64,000 nt of DNA from Qipengyuania aestuarii (GCF_019711535.1 NZ_JAIGNP010000002.1:248001-312000), one strand, 5' to 3'. Shown: positions 17,307 to 26,035, counted from the stretch's first letter. The notes: generated by a model from the letters alone, not told the origin. Numbers and translations: made by a program.

Positions 17307-17912
17307 TCAGTCCTCGGTCTTGTCTTCCTTCTTCTCGTCTTCTTCGGTGTCTTCGTTCGTCTCTTCGCCGGATTGCGATTTGCGTTCGTTCTCGCCGCCA
17401 TCGTCGACGAAGAGCTGGGCGTTGATGGGCTGGCGGATCTGGGTCTCCCAGAAGTCGAGGCAGAATTCCTCGAACCGGCGGCCAAGGGCGAGATGGTCGC
17501 GTTCCTTGTCCCAGCCCTGCTTGCGGCCGAACAGGTCCTCGACCCGGTCGAATTTCTCCAGCCTTTCGCGGCATTTGGCGGCCTGTTCGCGGGCCAGCGC
17601 CACGACATCGGCAGGGCCGACGATGCCGGCGAAATAGAGGCGCAGCAGGCCGGGATCGTTCGCCGGTTCGCGCAGCCAGGTGCGCAGCGCGGCCTCGCCT
17701 GCCGGGGTGACGATGAAGGAATGGCGCGGCCGCCCGACGGTGCGTTCCTCCTCTTCGTACAGCAGGCCGGCAGCCGCCAGGCGCGCCATCTCGCTGTAGA
17801 AGGGATCGCGGTCGCGGTCGGCATAGGCGCGCTTGTCGTGCCGCCGGACGGTGACCACCAGATAGGCCAGCAGCACGAAGATGCAGGCGATGATCAGGAT
17901 GATGATGAGCAT
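17307..17912 (-). CDS. Membrane-anchored PadR-like winged-helix protein, copy 2
   Basis: Product of 201 residues. A single N-terminal membrane helix (MLIIILIIACIFVLLAYLVV) ends in RRHDKRAY. Residues ~38-130 then read like the second half of a PadR regulator: FYSEMARLAAAGLLYEEE (recognition-helix region), GRPRHSFIVTPAGEAALRTW (wing and start of the C-terminal helix), then LLRLYFAGIVGPADVVALA. The first helices of the usual PadR HTH are replaced by the membrane anchor, so DNA binding is doubtful and protein-protein contact more likely. The tail is strongly acidic/lysine-rich. Paralogue of the next gene upstream, five bases away. GGAGG precedes the ATG. Confidence 0.72.
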   Translation of the reverse strand: MLIIILIIACIFVLLAYLVVTVRRHDKRAYADRDRDPFYSEMARLAAAGLLYEEEERTVGRPRHSFIVTPAGEAALRTWLREPANDPGLLRLYFAGIVGPADVVALAREQAAKCRERLEKFDRVEDLFGRKQGWDKERDHLALGRRFEEFCLDFWETQIRQPINAQLFVDDGGENERKSQSGEETNEDTEEDEKKEDKTED

Positions 17913-17917
17913 GGCGA

Positions 17918-18466
17918 TCAGTCCTCCTTCTTGTCGGCTTGGGCTTTTTCGGCCTGTGCTTTTCCGGCTGCGGCCTCGGCCGAGTGTTCGGCGGCGACAT
18001 CGTCCCAGAACTGGAGGCAGGCACGTTCGAAGCGGATGCCCAGCCGGCTGGCGGCGAGCGCGTATCGCCACTCGGGCCGGTTCACGAGCAATTGCTCCAG
18101 CCGTTCGTATTCGGCCTTGCGGGCGCGGTGGATCGGCTGCCTGTTCTGGGCGACCTTGCACGGTTCGTGCTGCTCCACGATCCCGGCGTAATTGAGCATC
18201 AGGAAGCCGGGATCGTTGCCCGGTTCACGCAGCCACGCGCGCAGGCCCGCCTCGCCCGCCGGAGTGACGGTGTAGGTGTGCTGTTCCTTGGTCTCGTAAT
18301 CCTTCTGGGAATACAGCAGCCCGCCTTCGACCAGCCGGTCGGGTTCGGCGTAGAAGGGCTGGCGATCCTGGTCGAAATAATTGTTGCTGTCGTGCCGGCG
18401 CAGCGCCGCCACCACGAGGCTGGCGAGGATGACCACGATGGCCAGAATGAGGACGACGGTTAGCAT
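17918..18466 (-). CDS. Membrane-anchored PadR-like winged-helix protein, copy 1
   Basis: Product of 182 residues with the same plan as its neighbour: membrane helix MLTVVLILAIVVILASLVVA, the RRHD junction, then PFYAEPDRLVEGGLLYSQK, HTYTVTPAGEAGLRAWLREP and GNDPGFLMLNYAGIV, matching the wing and C-terminal helices of PadR-type proteins. The C-terminus is Ala/Lys/Glu-rich (AAAGKAQAEKAQADKKED), probably helical. The pair probably arose by duplication. It follows the UPF0182 gene by 18 bases. The function is unknown; a cytoplasmic adaptor on a membrane complex is an inference. Confidence 0.72.
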   Translation of the reverse strand: MLTVVLILAIVVILASLVVAALRRHDSNNYFDQDRQPFYAEPDRLVEGGLLYSQKDYETKEQHTYTVTPAGEAGLRAWLREPGNDPGFLMLNYAGIVEQHEPCKVAQNRQPIHRARKAEYERLEQLLVNRPEWRYALAASRLGIRFERACLQFWDDVAAEHSAEAAAGKAQAEKAQADKKED

Positions 18467-18484
18467 GATGGGGCACCTTTCCGA

Positions 18485-21268
18485 CTAGCTTTCGCTGGTC
18501 TGTTCCTGTTCGGCGGCTTCGGTCGGCCCGGGGACGGATGGTTCCTCTTCCGCGAAGAGGGCGGCCACCGCCTGTTTCAGCGTCGGGCGCATGAGCACGC
18601 GGTCGCCGAAGACGATCACGACCTGTTTGAGTTCGGGGATGCTGGCGAGCTGGGCGCCGAGCAGTTCGGACACGCTCGACTTGTCGGCCTGCACGAACAG
18701 CGGCTGGACATAGATCACCGCATTATCCAGCGGCACCGCCAGCAGGCGGCCGCGCGACACGCGCGAACCCGATTGCATGCGCAGCGTCATCCAGGCCGAA
18801 ATCCGCTCGTCCTGGTCGATCCGCGCCTGCGCCTGCGAGGGGCCGATCACGGTATCGTCGGGCGGGAAGCTGTAGGATGTGAGCTTGCCCAGCCGGTCCT
18901 GGTCGCTGCCGCCGACGAGATAGCCCGACAGGACGTTGCGGTTTTCCGGGCTGAAGGGCTGGACGATGGCGAATTCGGGTTCGCCATGGCCGGGAAAGCG
19001 GGTGCGCAGCCAGTAGGGTTTCAGATCGACATTGCGCTCTTCATGTTCGGGCCGCGCCCGTTCGCGCCGCAGCGAGATGAAGTCCGCATCGTGCGGGATG
19101 CGCCATGCGCCCTCGCGGGTGTAATAGGCGTCGCTGGCGCGCATGTGGTAATCGGCCCAGATCACCGACTGGATCTGGAACAGGTCCTGCGGATAGCGGA
19201 AATGCGCCCGGACCTGCGCGCTGGCTTCCTCCACCGGGCGGAACAGCTCGGGAAAGGCGTTGCGCCAGGCCTGCAGCACGCGGTCGCTCTCGTCGGTGAT
19301 GTAGAAGGTGATCCGGCCGTCATAGGCATCGACCACCGCCTTGACGCTGCCGCGCACGTAATTGGCGCGGTTGCTGCGGCGTTCGAGCAGGCGGATGAAT
19401 TCTTCCGGGATGATCCCCGTCTCTTCCTGCTTGCCCTGGAAGATCTGCGAGAAATCGCCCAGATTGATGCGCTTGGAATAGGGCATCATGTCGCTGGCGG
19501 TGTAACAGTCGATCACCCATTTGATGCGCCCGTCGGCGGCGATGGGATAGGGATCGGCATCGACCTCGAGGAAGGGCGCCACGCGCTGCACCCGCTCGCG
19601 CACATTGCGGTGGTAGAGCACCCGGCTGTCGTCCGACAGCAGCGTGGTCAGCGCCAGGCGCAGGTCCCAGAACCGGATCGCGAACAGCAGGCGCGAGAAC
19701 AGCCCGTCGATCGCCACCCCGGTGCCGCCGGCGAAATCGTGCTTGGCGAAGCTGCGCCCTTCGCGCGGGCGGTCGAGCTCCACCGTCTCGCTGTTCACGA
19801 TCGAGAATTCGGGCGAGCTTTCGCCGAAATAGATGCGCGGATTGCGCACCGAGGTCGGTCCGCTGCCCGTGGTCGGGATGTCCGAGGTAAGGAAGACCGG
19901 CAGCCCCGCCTCGCTCGCATCGGCCACGGCGGCCGAAACGAGGCCGTAACCATGCGTGTAGATCAGCCGTTCCGACTGCCACCGGCGCGAGCGTTCGGGC
20001 AGCTGCTCGGTATCCACTTCGCGCGCGGCGATCATCACCGGCTGCAGCTCGCCGTCGATCATGTAGCGGTCGACGTCGATATCGACGAAGTCGTAATAGG
20101 CGCGGAAGGCCTGCAATTCGCGGAAATTGATCAGCAGCGTGGCCGGGTCCCACAGGCGCAGCGTTTCGAGCAGCGGCCGGTCGGCGCGGATGGCCTCGAT
20201 GTCGCCGGTCTGGGTGACGCCCGCCGTGCGCCGCTCGACATGGTCGAGCCCGAAGCCGTAGCGGGTGAACTGGAGATGGTCCTCGATATAGGGCCGCTCG
20301 CGCTCCAGCTCCTGCGGTTCGACGATGATGAGCTGGAAGAGGTTGGGGTAGAACCGCACGATCGAGAGGCCGATCAGGATCAGCCAGACCATCACGATGG
20401 TCGGGATGATCCACCCGGGGCGCCGGATGTTTACCTGGAACATCACGAAACCCGCCACCACCGCCGCGGCGACGAATTTATAGGCCAGCAGGCTGGCGTT
20501 GGAATCGGTGAAGCCCAGTCCCGTCACCACCCCGCGTTCGGAATAGCTGAGCAGATGCAGTTCCAGCAGCATGCCCCACCCGATCAGCGCCATCAGCGCG
20601 AAAACCAGCGCGGAAATGTGCAGATTGACCTGGAACGGCAGCATGGAATGCGGTGCCTGCGGACGGATGCCGCCGAAGATGTAGCTGGTGACCAGCGTCA
20701 GGATCAGCGTCACCAGCACGCAGACGAACAGCCAGTGATTGATGAGCACATGCAGCGAAAGCTCGAACATGAAATAGCTCAGATCGCGGCCGAACTGCGG
20801 ATCGTTGCGGCCCCAGTCCACGCGGTTCGTCCACAGCATGTAGGTCTGCCAGCGGGGATAGGTCTGCAGGCCGACCAAAAGGCCGCAGATCAGCGAGACG
20901 GTCATCACGATGGGGCGGAAATAGGGTTCGAAGGACCGCCGCCAGGCATCCACCCGCCGCTCGTCCGCGGAAATGACGCGGTCGGCCCGCGCCAGCTTGT
21001 AGGCCAGCGACATGTTCAGCGCCACGAAGCCGGACATGGCGAGGAAGGGCACCAGACCCATCCAGATCTTGGTCTTCACCACGGTCAGATAGACGTCGAG
21101 ATAGCCGATCTCGTCGAACCACAGCACGTCGGTATAGAACTGCGCCGAGAAGATGACGGCGAGAAGGAAGGTGCACATTCCCAGCACCCAGTAGAACAGC
21201 GTGCTGGTCACTCCGCCGATCAGGAAGAAGGTCGCCGCGCGGACCATGGTTGCGGGGCGCCAGCTCAT
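18485..21268 (-). CDS. UPF0182 (COG1615) family large membrane protein
   Basis: Product of 927 residues. About seven membrane helices lie in residues ~10-330 (FLIGGVTSTLFYWVLGMCTF, FLAMSGFVALNMSLAY and others). A large extracytoplasmic domain follows with family landmarks QTYPRWQTYMLW, YGFGLDHVERR, LIYTHGYGLVSAAV and YFGESSPEFSIV. The C-terminus is acidic. UPF0182 proteins are best known from actinobacteria, cyanobacteria and other non-proteobacterial groups; their biochemical role is unknown. ATG at 21268 overlaps the DUF2254 stop (ATGA), indicating coupled translation. Confidence 0.88.
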   Translation of the reverse strand: MSWRPATMVRAATFFLIGGVTSTLFYWVLGMCTFLLAVIFSAQFYTDVLWFDEIGYLDVYLTVVKTKIWMGLVPFLAMSGFVALNMSLAYKLARADRVISADERRVDAWRRSFEPYFRPIVMTVSLICGLLVGLQTYPRWQTYMLWTNRVDWGRNDPQFGRDLSYFMFELSLHVLINHWLFVCVLVTLILTLVTSYIFGGIRPQAPHSMLPFQVNLHISALVFALMALIGWGMLLELHLLSYSERGVVTGLGFTDSNASLLAYKFVAAAVVAGFVMFQVNIRRPGWIIPTIVMVWLILIGLSIVRFYPNLFQLIIVEPQELERERPYIEDHLQFTRYGFGLDHVERRTAGVTQTGDIEAIRADRPLLETLRLWDPATLLINFRELQAFRAYYDFVDIDVDRYMIDGELQPVMIAAREVDTEQLPERSRRWQSERLIYTHGYGLVSAAVADASEAGLPVFLTSDIPTTGSGPTSVRNPRIYFGESSPEFSIVNSETVELDRPREGRSFAKHDFAGGTGVAIDGLFSRLLFAIRFWDLRLALTTLLSDDSRVLYHRNVRERVQRVAPFLEVDADPYPIAADGRIKWVIDCYTASDMMPYSKRINLGDFSQIFQGKQEETGIIPEEFIRLLERRSNRANYVRGSVKAVVDAYDGRITFYITDESDRVLQAWRNAFPELFRPVEEASAQVRAHFRYPQDLFQIQSVIWADYHMRASDAYYTREGAWRIPHDADFISLRRERARPEHEERNVDLKPYWLRTRFPGHGEPEFAIVQPFSPENRNVLSGYLVGGSDQDRLGKLTSYSFPPDDTVIGPSQAQARIDQDERISAWMTLRMQSGSRVSRGRLLAVPLDNAVIYVQPLFVQADKSSVSELLGAQLASIPELKQVVIVFGDRVLMRPTLKQAVAALFAEEEPSVPGPTEAAEQEQTSES

Positions 21269-22608
21269 GACAGCCTCGGCGGTTTGCCGGACAGGGCAAT
21301 TTCCACCGCGCGGGCCGCCCGCTGGATCTTGCCAAGGTCTTCTTCCTCGCGCACGGCCCGGTCGACCGCCCGTTGCACCAGTTCCATATGGTGCGCGACG
21401 GCATCACCTTCCTGGTCGCTCTCCACCGCCGCGCGGCCGACATCGGCCAGCATTTCGGACAGGCGCAGCATGACCGCCATGTCGCTGGGGCATGTCCGGC
21501 GCAGCGGAGTGACGACCATGTCGAGATAGGCTTCGAACGACCGGCGCGGCACGGCGACGCGGACATTCCCGTCATCGTCTTCCAGCAGAAGATTGCCGAG
21601 CCGGTGCTGGCAAAGTTGCACCAGGACGATTTCGGCCGATCGGATCGATGCGCAGGCAGTCGTCGGATCGTTGATCGCGGTGGACACGGCGCGCAGAGCA
21701 ATATCGACCAGCTGGGTCAGCCCGAAGGCGACATCGGCCTGCACGCTGCGTTCGCGGCCGATCTGCATCGACTTGGCGATTTTCGCCCGCAAATCGTCTT
21801 CGTCTTCGGGCAGTTGCCCATCGGGATCCGCCGCCCACACCCAGGCCAGCGCGGTGTCCTTCACGGCCTGATCGCCCAGCATGTAGACATAGTGGATGAC
21901 GAGGTCGTTCTCCGCCGCATAATCCAGCAGCAGATCGGCGTTGATGCGCTGGATGATGCCTGAGGACGTGGCCCTCACCGGAACCGCCCGATCGGGAATT
22001 TCGGGCAGGTCGGGCTTGGGATCGCCTTCTTCGCGGCGTTCGTAATTGGCAGTCAGCGCCCAGACCGTGCGTTTTTCGACATGGCGCAGGATTTCTTCGA
22101 TCCGGATCGCGTGCACGATATGGTGGATGAAATAGACGAAGGCCGCCACGCTGATCAGGGCGAAGATGAAGGCCAGCGTCACTGCCAGCTGCGGGACGAC
22201 CACCGTGTCTTCACGGATCGATCGCAGCACCGCCAGGCAATAGACGAAGGTGAAGATGAACACCGCCAGCGTCAGCTGGGTCGCTCGGTCGCGAATGAAC
22301 TGGCGCGGCACGCGCGGCGAATACTGTGCGGCCGCGACCTGCAGCGCCACGATGGTGACCGAAAAGGCGATCGTGACGACGGTCAGCGAGGTCGACGCCA
22401 CGGTTTCCACCAGATTGCGCGCGCCTACCGGCCCCCCGGTGGTCAGCAATCCGCCGAGGCTGGCCGAAGTCGTGACGTCGAGCCGGGTGACGAAGGTCGC
22501 CGTCAGGATCCCGGCGAAGATCGCGATCATCGGGAAAATCCAGAATGCCTGATGGATCAGCATTCTCAACTTCCCCAGCAGGGCCGAAGTGTTGACCAGC
22601 ATCTTCAT
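21265..22608 (-). CDS. DUF2254 family membrane protein
   Basis: Product of 447 residues, matching the predicted-membrane-protein family DUF2254. There are four N-terminal membrane segments: AFWIFPMIAIFAGILTATF, TSLTVVTIAFSVTIVALQV, TLAVFIFTFVYCLAVL and ALISVAAFVYFIHHIVHAI. The family landmark AAAQYSPRVPRQFIRDRATQ is present, as is LVDIALRAVSTAINDPTTA in the cytoplasmic part. The biochemical function of the family is unknown; a channel or transporter has been suggested only from its shape. It overlaps both neighbours by four bases. Confidence 0.88.
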   Translation of the reverse strand: MKMLVNTSALLGKLRMLIHQAFWIFPMIAIFAGILTATFVTRLDVTTSASLGGLLTTGGPVGARNLVETVASTSLTVVTIAFSVTIVALQVAAAQYSPRVPRQFIRDRATQLTLAVFIFTFVYCLAVLRSIREDTVVVPQLAVTLAFIFALISVAAFVYFIHHIVHAIRIEEILRHVEKRTVWALTANYERREEGDPKPDLPEIPDRAVPVRATSSGIIQRINADLLLDYAAENDLVIHYVYMLGDQAVKDTALAWVWAADPDGQLPEDEDDLRAKIAKSMQIGRERSVQADVAFGLTQLVDIALRAVSTAINDPTTACASIRSAEIVLVQLCQHRLGNLLLEDDDGNVRVAVPRRSFEAYLDMVVTPLRRTCPSDMAVMLRLSEMLADVGRAAVESDQEGDAVAHHMELVQRAVDRAVREEEDLGKIQRAARAVEIALSGKPPRLS

Positions 22609-23789
22609 GCGTTCGACCGCTTGAAGAGCAGGCGCTGCGGCCCCTGCTTCGGCCCCCGGCTGAGCGCGCCGAGGAGATAGGAGGAACGGCGCGGACGCAG
22701 GTCTTCCACATAGCCCAGGTCATGCGCGATCGTGGCGACGAAGGCCTGTGTCTTGCGGTCCGCCGGAAGCCATTCGAGATAGTTGCGATAGGCGTCGGAC
22801 GTGTCGAAGGACTGGTCGACGATCGTTTCGAGGCAGCGACAGTTGGAAAGGAACCGCTGGACCGACCGGCTGGCTGCCCAGTCTTGGCCGGAAAACGCTT
22901 CCTGAAATTCCGTGTAGGAAACCGGCGGGCTGTGATCCGCTTCCCCCACCGGTACATAGGCTTCGCCGAGGTCTCTCACGAGGTCTTGCATGCCCGCCTT
23001 GAGCGCCTGCAGATCGGGCAAATGCTGCGCGAGGCCGGGGTGGCAGTGGGTCAGCGTATCGGCCAGCGTACCGAGGACGTGGATAGTGCGCGGAAGACTG
23101 CGCTCTTCGGCGCGAGGCCGGTAGAAATAGACGATGGGATAGCGGCTGAGCCCCTGGTGGAGACCAATGACCCCGTCATGCAGGCGGCTGAGCAGGCTCT
23201 TGAGTTCCGACAGATCGCTACGGCTGAGATGCTTCGAAACGCTTTCCATTGGGTCGCCGCTGCGGCCGAGGCGGTGGTGCAAATCGGCCACGAGCCGGTC
23301 GTATTTCAGGATGCTGCGGTGGACGCTGAGGAAGTAGGTGATGGAGAAGGTGAGGATCACCGTGCCCAGCAGCGCTTCCAGTGCCACCGCGATGGAATAC
23401 ATCATGTTCGACGGGCTGATTTCCACGAAGCCGATGGTGGAAAGCGTGACCCAGCTCAGGCGGAAAGCGGCCGGGAGGCTGGGCTGCGATCCGCCGCCGG
23501 TGATGAAATCGCCGAACGACATGCCGCCGTAGAAGATGAGCGCAAAGCCGGTGACGATGCCGCCGATCCACAGGGAGATCATGAGGCCGATCATCAGCGG
23601 GGCGGCGAGACTGAGCGCGCCCTGCGCCACGGGATAGGGAAGCAGCTTTGCCAGGTGGCGCCAGATCCACCAGAACAGGCGATAGGCTTTTGTAGAAAAA
23701 AGACTGCGCCCGCTCGCGTCAAGGATGGTCAGCAACGCATCAAGGATGGTGAGCGCAAGCAGCAATATGCCAATAGCAGTAAGTAGCAT
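22605..23789 (-). CDS. Ion-channel-like membrane protein with non-canonical selectivity filter
   Basis: Product of 394 residues. An N-terminal membrane helix (LTAIGILLLALTILDALLTI) is followed by an Ion_trans_2-like module: a helix (LMIGLMISLWIGGIVTGFAL), the pore loop LSWVTLSTIGFVEISP and an inner helix (AVALEALLGTVILTFSITYF). In potassium channels the loop would read TxGYGD; here it is TIGFVE, losing the second filter glycine and the aspartate. Residues ~165-394 form a soluble, mostly helical domain I do not recognise. First gene of the seven-gene operon; ATG at 23789 follows a long AT-rich leader. Selectivity, if it conducts, is unknown. Confidence 0.78.
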   Translation of the reverse strand: MLLTAIGILLLALTILDALLTILDASGRSLFSTKAYRLFWWIWRHLAKLLPYPVAQGALSLAAPLMIGLMISLWIGGIVTGFALIFYGGMSFGDFITGGGSQPSLPAAFRLSWVTLSTIGFVEISPSNMMYSIAVALEALLGTVILTFSITYFLSVHRSILKYDRLVADLHHRLGRSGDPMESVSKHLSRSDLSELKSLLSRLHDGVIGLHQGLSRYPIVYFYRPRAEERSLPRTIHVLGTLADTLTHCHPGLAQHLPDLQALKAGMQDLVRDLGEAYVPVGEADHSPPVSYTEFQEAFSGQDWAASRSVQRFLSNCRCLETIVDQSFDTSDAYRNYLEWLPADRKTQAFVATIAHDLGYVEDLRPRRSSYLLGALSRGPKQGPQRLLFKRSNA

Positions 23790-24275
23790 TAATGCTCATC
23801 CCAGATATCTTATTTCATAACTTACTTCGGTTATGTTCTTGATTTGAAAAAGATATCAGAATGGGTCCTAGGCAAATAGTGAACCCTTAAGTAACTACCC
23901 GTAGGTCACATTAAGTATTTACATCGGCCAAAACTCGGCGAAACAATGCTATAGGCACCTGTTTTTGTAAGTTGCCTTTTTGTTACTTTCTTGTCGGGAC
24001 GATATATTTATAAGATGAAATGTATCTAAAATTCAGCAATCCACCATTTGCCCTCCGGCTTGTACCCAAACGACAATTTGGGAAATGCCTTGCAGGTCGT
24101 TTGCAGTAACCGGTGTTAACCGCCTGTCCGCGAATTGGGTAAGCCCCGCGATACGTCGTTGCCGCTGCGAAAACTCGGTCTCTCGCAAGGGCCGGACGCG
24201 AAACATGTGCGGGCACGAAAAAGGGCGGCCCGATCAAGGCCGCCCTTCGTAATTTCCCGTCCTTGGGAGGAGTTA
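23790..24275. other. AT-rich intergenic region upstream of the channel-UPF0182-curlin operon
   Basis: No convincing gene. Bases 23790-24110 are markedly AT-rich against a GC-rich genome and presumably carry the promoter of the minus-strand operon. The heptamer AGATATC occurs twice, near 23802 and 23850. A weak five-base hairpin with T-rich flanks lies at 23953-23977. The right part, from 24120, returns to normal composition and contains the terminator of the DUF4136 gene. Confidence 0.6.
24221..24247 (-). terminator. Rho-independent terminator of the DUF4136 lipoprotein gene
   Basis: Perfect ten-base arms (AAGGGCGGCC and GGCCGCCCTT) around a seven-base loop, followed on the minus strand by TTT CGT after the CCTT end of the stem, 28 bases beyond the stop codon at 24276. 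Confidence 0.85.
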
Positions 24276-25016
24276 TCAGTCGAGCCGGCGGATCGAATTC
24301 TCGTCTTCCGGCTTGACCGTGATGCGGACCGTTTCGCCCGAACGCCCGGGGAAGTCGGTGAACATCGCTTCGACCAGATTGGGTACCAGGTAGCCGAGCC
24401 GGTCGGAGCGCGAGAGTGCCTGGGCCTTGCCCTCGAACAGCCGTTCGCCGGTAGCCTGACGGTCGATCTTCATGTCGATGCCGCTGGTATAGACCGTGTA
24501 GCTCGTCACTTCCGGCCCGCCGAACCACGGATCGTAAAAGCCGTAGCCCCAGCGGCCGCCGGCATAACCCGAGCGGATCAGGCGCCCGTCACGGGTGCGG
24601 TAGTAGCGGGGACGATAGAACGGCGAGCGGTAACCGAAGCTGGAGCGATAGCCGTACCACGGAGAGTAGAACGGATCGCTGAAGCCGGTCGAGCGGATCC
24701 GCTCGCGGCCGTTGTCGACGCCGTAATCGAAGCGAACGAGCAAGGTGGCGTCTTCGGGCGAAGCAGCCTGGGCATAGCCGAGGCGCGCCATTTGGGCTTC
24801 GACCAGATCGGCATATTGCGCGAATTCGAGACCGCCGGCCAGCGCCGGGTCGTCGGCCACCACGGCAAAGCTTTCGCCCTGCGGGGCGGGCAACTGGGTC
24901 TGGAAGCGCGAGACATCGGCGTTGAAACCGGTCGCGCAGGCAGACAGGCCTGCGAGGATCATGGGAATGGAGGCCAGCTTCAAGGTGCGCCCCCAACCCT
25001 TGTTACGGGTAGTCAT
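24276..25016 (-). CDS. DUF4136 domain lipoprotein
   Basis: Predicted lipoprotein of 246 residues. The signal peptide ends in LAGLSACATG, giving a lipidated Cys near residue 27. The DUF4136 core is recognisable: DYGVDNGRERIRS within a Tyr/Arg/Gly-rich middle, then EVTSYTVYTSGIDMKIDR, ERLFEGKAQALSRSD and LVEAMFTDFPGRSGETV. The aromatic loop around residues 110-165 is unusually rich in Tyr, Phe and Arg. Start 25016 has AAAGGA upstream and gives a proper signal peptide; longer frames upstream do not. Divergent from yebC. The envelope function is unknown. Confidence 0.85.
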   Translation of the reverse strand: MTTRNKGWGRTLKLASIPMILAGLSACATGFNADVSRFQTQLPAPQGESFAVVADDPALAGGLEFAQYADLVEAQMARLGYAQAASPEDATLLVRFDYGVDNGRERIRSTGFSDPFYSPWYGYRSSFGYRSPFYRPRYYRTRDGRLIRSGYAGGRWGYGFYDPWFGGPEVTSYTVYTSGIDMKIDRQATGERLFEGKAQALSRSDRLGYLVPNLVEAMFTDFPGRSGETVRITVKPEDENSIRRLD

Positions 25017-25275
25017 AGCTTGGGTCCTTTCAGATCGCGCATGTCCGGATTGCTGCACGCATCCCCTCGATACACGAATAGTTTTCATGTGTCGCTGCGT
25101 GCCATTTCCCCAAGGCATTCTGCCAGCGAATGATCACGCTTCTAGAGGGCGCGCCATTAACGCCCTTTGAATATGCCGATTCACAAATGATGTACATCGC
25201 GCGAGACTTGTCGGCAGGGGCGCGAAGGGGCTAAGGGTCGCCGCGATTCCAAACAACCAGCGGCAAGCGAGACTC

Positions 25276-26022
25276 ATGGCAGGCCATTCCAAGTTCAAGA
25301 ACATTATGCACCGCAAGGGTGCGCAGGACAAAAAGCGATCCAATCTCTTTTCCAAGCTGAGCCGCGAAATCACCGTGGCCGCGAAGATGGGCATGCCCGA
25401 TCCGGACATGAACCCGCGCCTGCGCCTGGCGGTCAATGCCGCCAAGAGCCAGTCGATGCCCAAGGACAATATCCAGCGCGCGATCGACAAGGCTTCGGCA
25501 GCCGATGGCGAGAATTACGAAGAAGTGCGCTATGAAGGCTATGGCCCGGGCGGCAGCGCGATCATCGTCGAAGCGCTGACCGACAACCGCAACCGCACCG
25601 CCACCGCCGTGCGCACCGCCTTTTCGAAGAACGGCGGCAATCTCGGCACCGAAGGCAGCGTGCAGCACGGCTTCGAACGGCTCGGCCTGATCGAATATCC
25701 GGCCAGCGCGGGTGACGAGGAAAAGGTCCTCGAAGCCGCGATGGAAGCGGGTGCGGAAGACATCGAAAGCAGCGAGGATGGCCACACCATCTGGACCGCC
25801 GCCGACGATCTTCACGGCGTTGCGACCGAGCTGGAAAAATCGCTGGGCGAGGCAGAAACGGTCAAGCTGGCGTGGAAGCCCAATCTCACCGTCGACATGG
25901 ACGAAAAGACCGCCGGCACGCTGATCAAGCTGATCGACGCGCTGGAAGACGATGACGATGTCCAGACCGTGTGGGGCAATTACGAGATCTCCGACGAGGT
26001 GATGGACAAGGTTTCGGCCTGA
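25276..26022 (+). CDS. yebC: YebC/PmpR-family protein (TACO1-like)
   Basis: Conserved 248-residue protein starting [18 protein letters not shown], with [20 protein letters not shown] and [19 protein letters not shown] as family hallmarks. YebC proteins were annotated as transcriptional regulators; recent work on the family, including mitochondrial TACO1, points to relief of ribosome stalling on polyproline-rich sequences. The position just before ruvC is common in proteobacteria. It is preceded by a 259-base divergent region shared with the DUF4136 gene, in which I see no other gene. Confidence 0.97.
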   Translation: MAGHSKFKNIMHRKGAQDKKRSNLFSKLSREITVAAKMGMPDPDMNPRLRLAVNAAKSQSMPKDNIQRAIDKASAADGENYEEVRYEGYGPGGSAIIVEALTDNRNRTATAVRTAFSKNGGNLGTEGSVQHGFERLGLIEYPASAGDEEKVLEAAMEAGAEDIESSEDGHTIWTAADDLHGVATELEKSLGEAETVKLAWKPNLTVDMDEKTAGTLIKLIDALEDDDDVQTVWGNYEISDEVMDKVSA

Positions 26023-26035
26023 GGTCCGCGGGCCG

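Noticed and set aside
15034-17637. Very long open frame (over 860 codons) on the plus strand opposite the curlin-like gene
   Set aside because: It mirrors the codon pattern of the repeat gene and shows no domain, signal peptide or ribosome site. The minus strand has the lipobox, repeats and operon spacing.
18773-21529. Long plus-strand open frame (over 900 codons) opposite the UPF0182 gene
   Set aside because: It is rich in His, Arg and Gln without any fold pattern, as expected from the antisense of a GC-rich gene. The UPF0182 translation is unmistakable.
23953-23977. Hairpin AGGCA / TGCCT followed by TTTTT
   Set aside because: Only five paired bases with a 15-base loop and no gene ending just before it; too weak to call a terminator or RNA.
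23983-24528. Minus-strand open frame spanning the end of the DUF4136 gene and the AT-rich gap
   Set aside because: Its first half is a frame-shifted shadow of the DUF4136 gene and it runs through the terminator hairpin.
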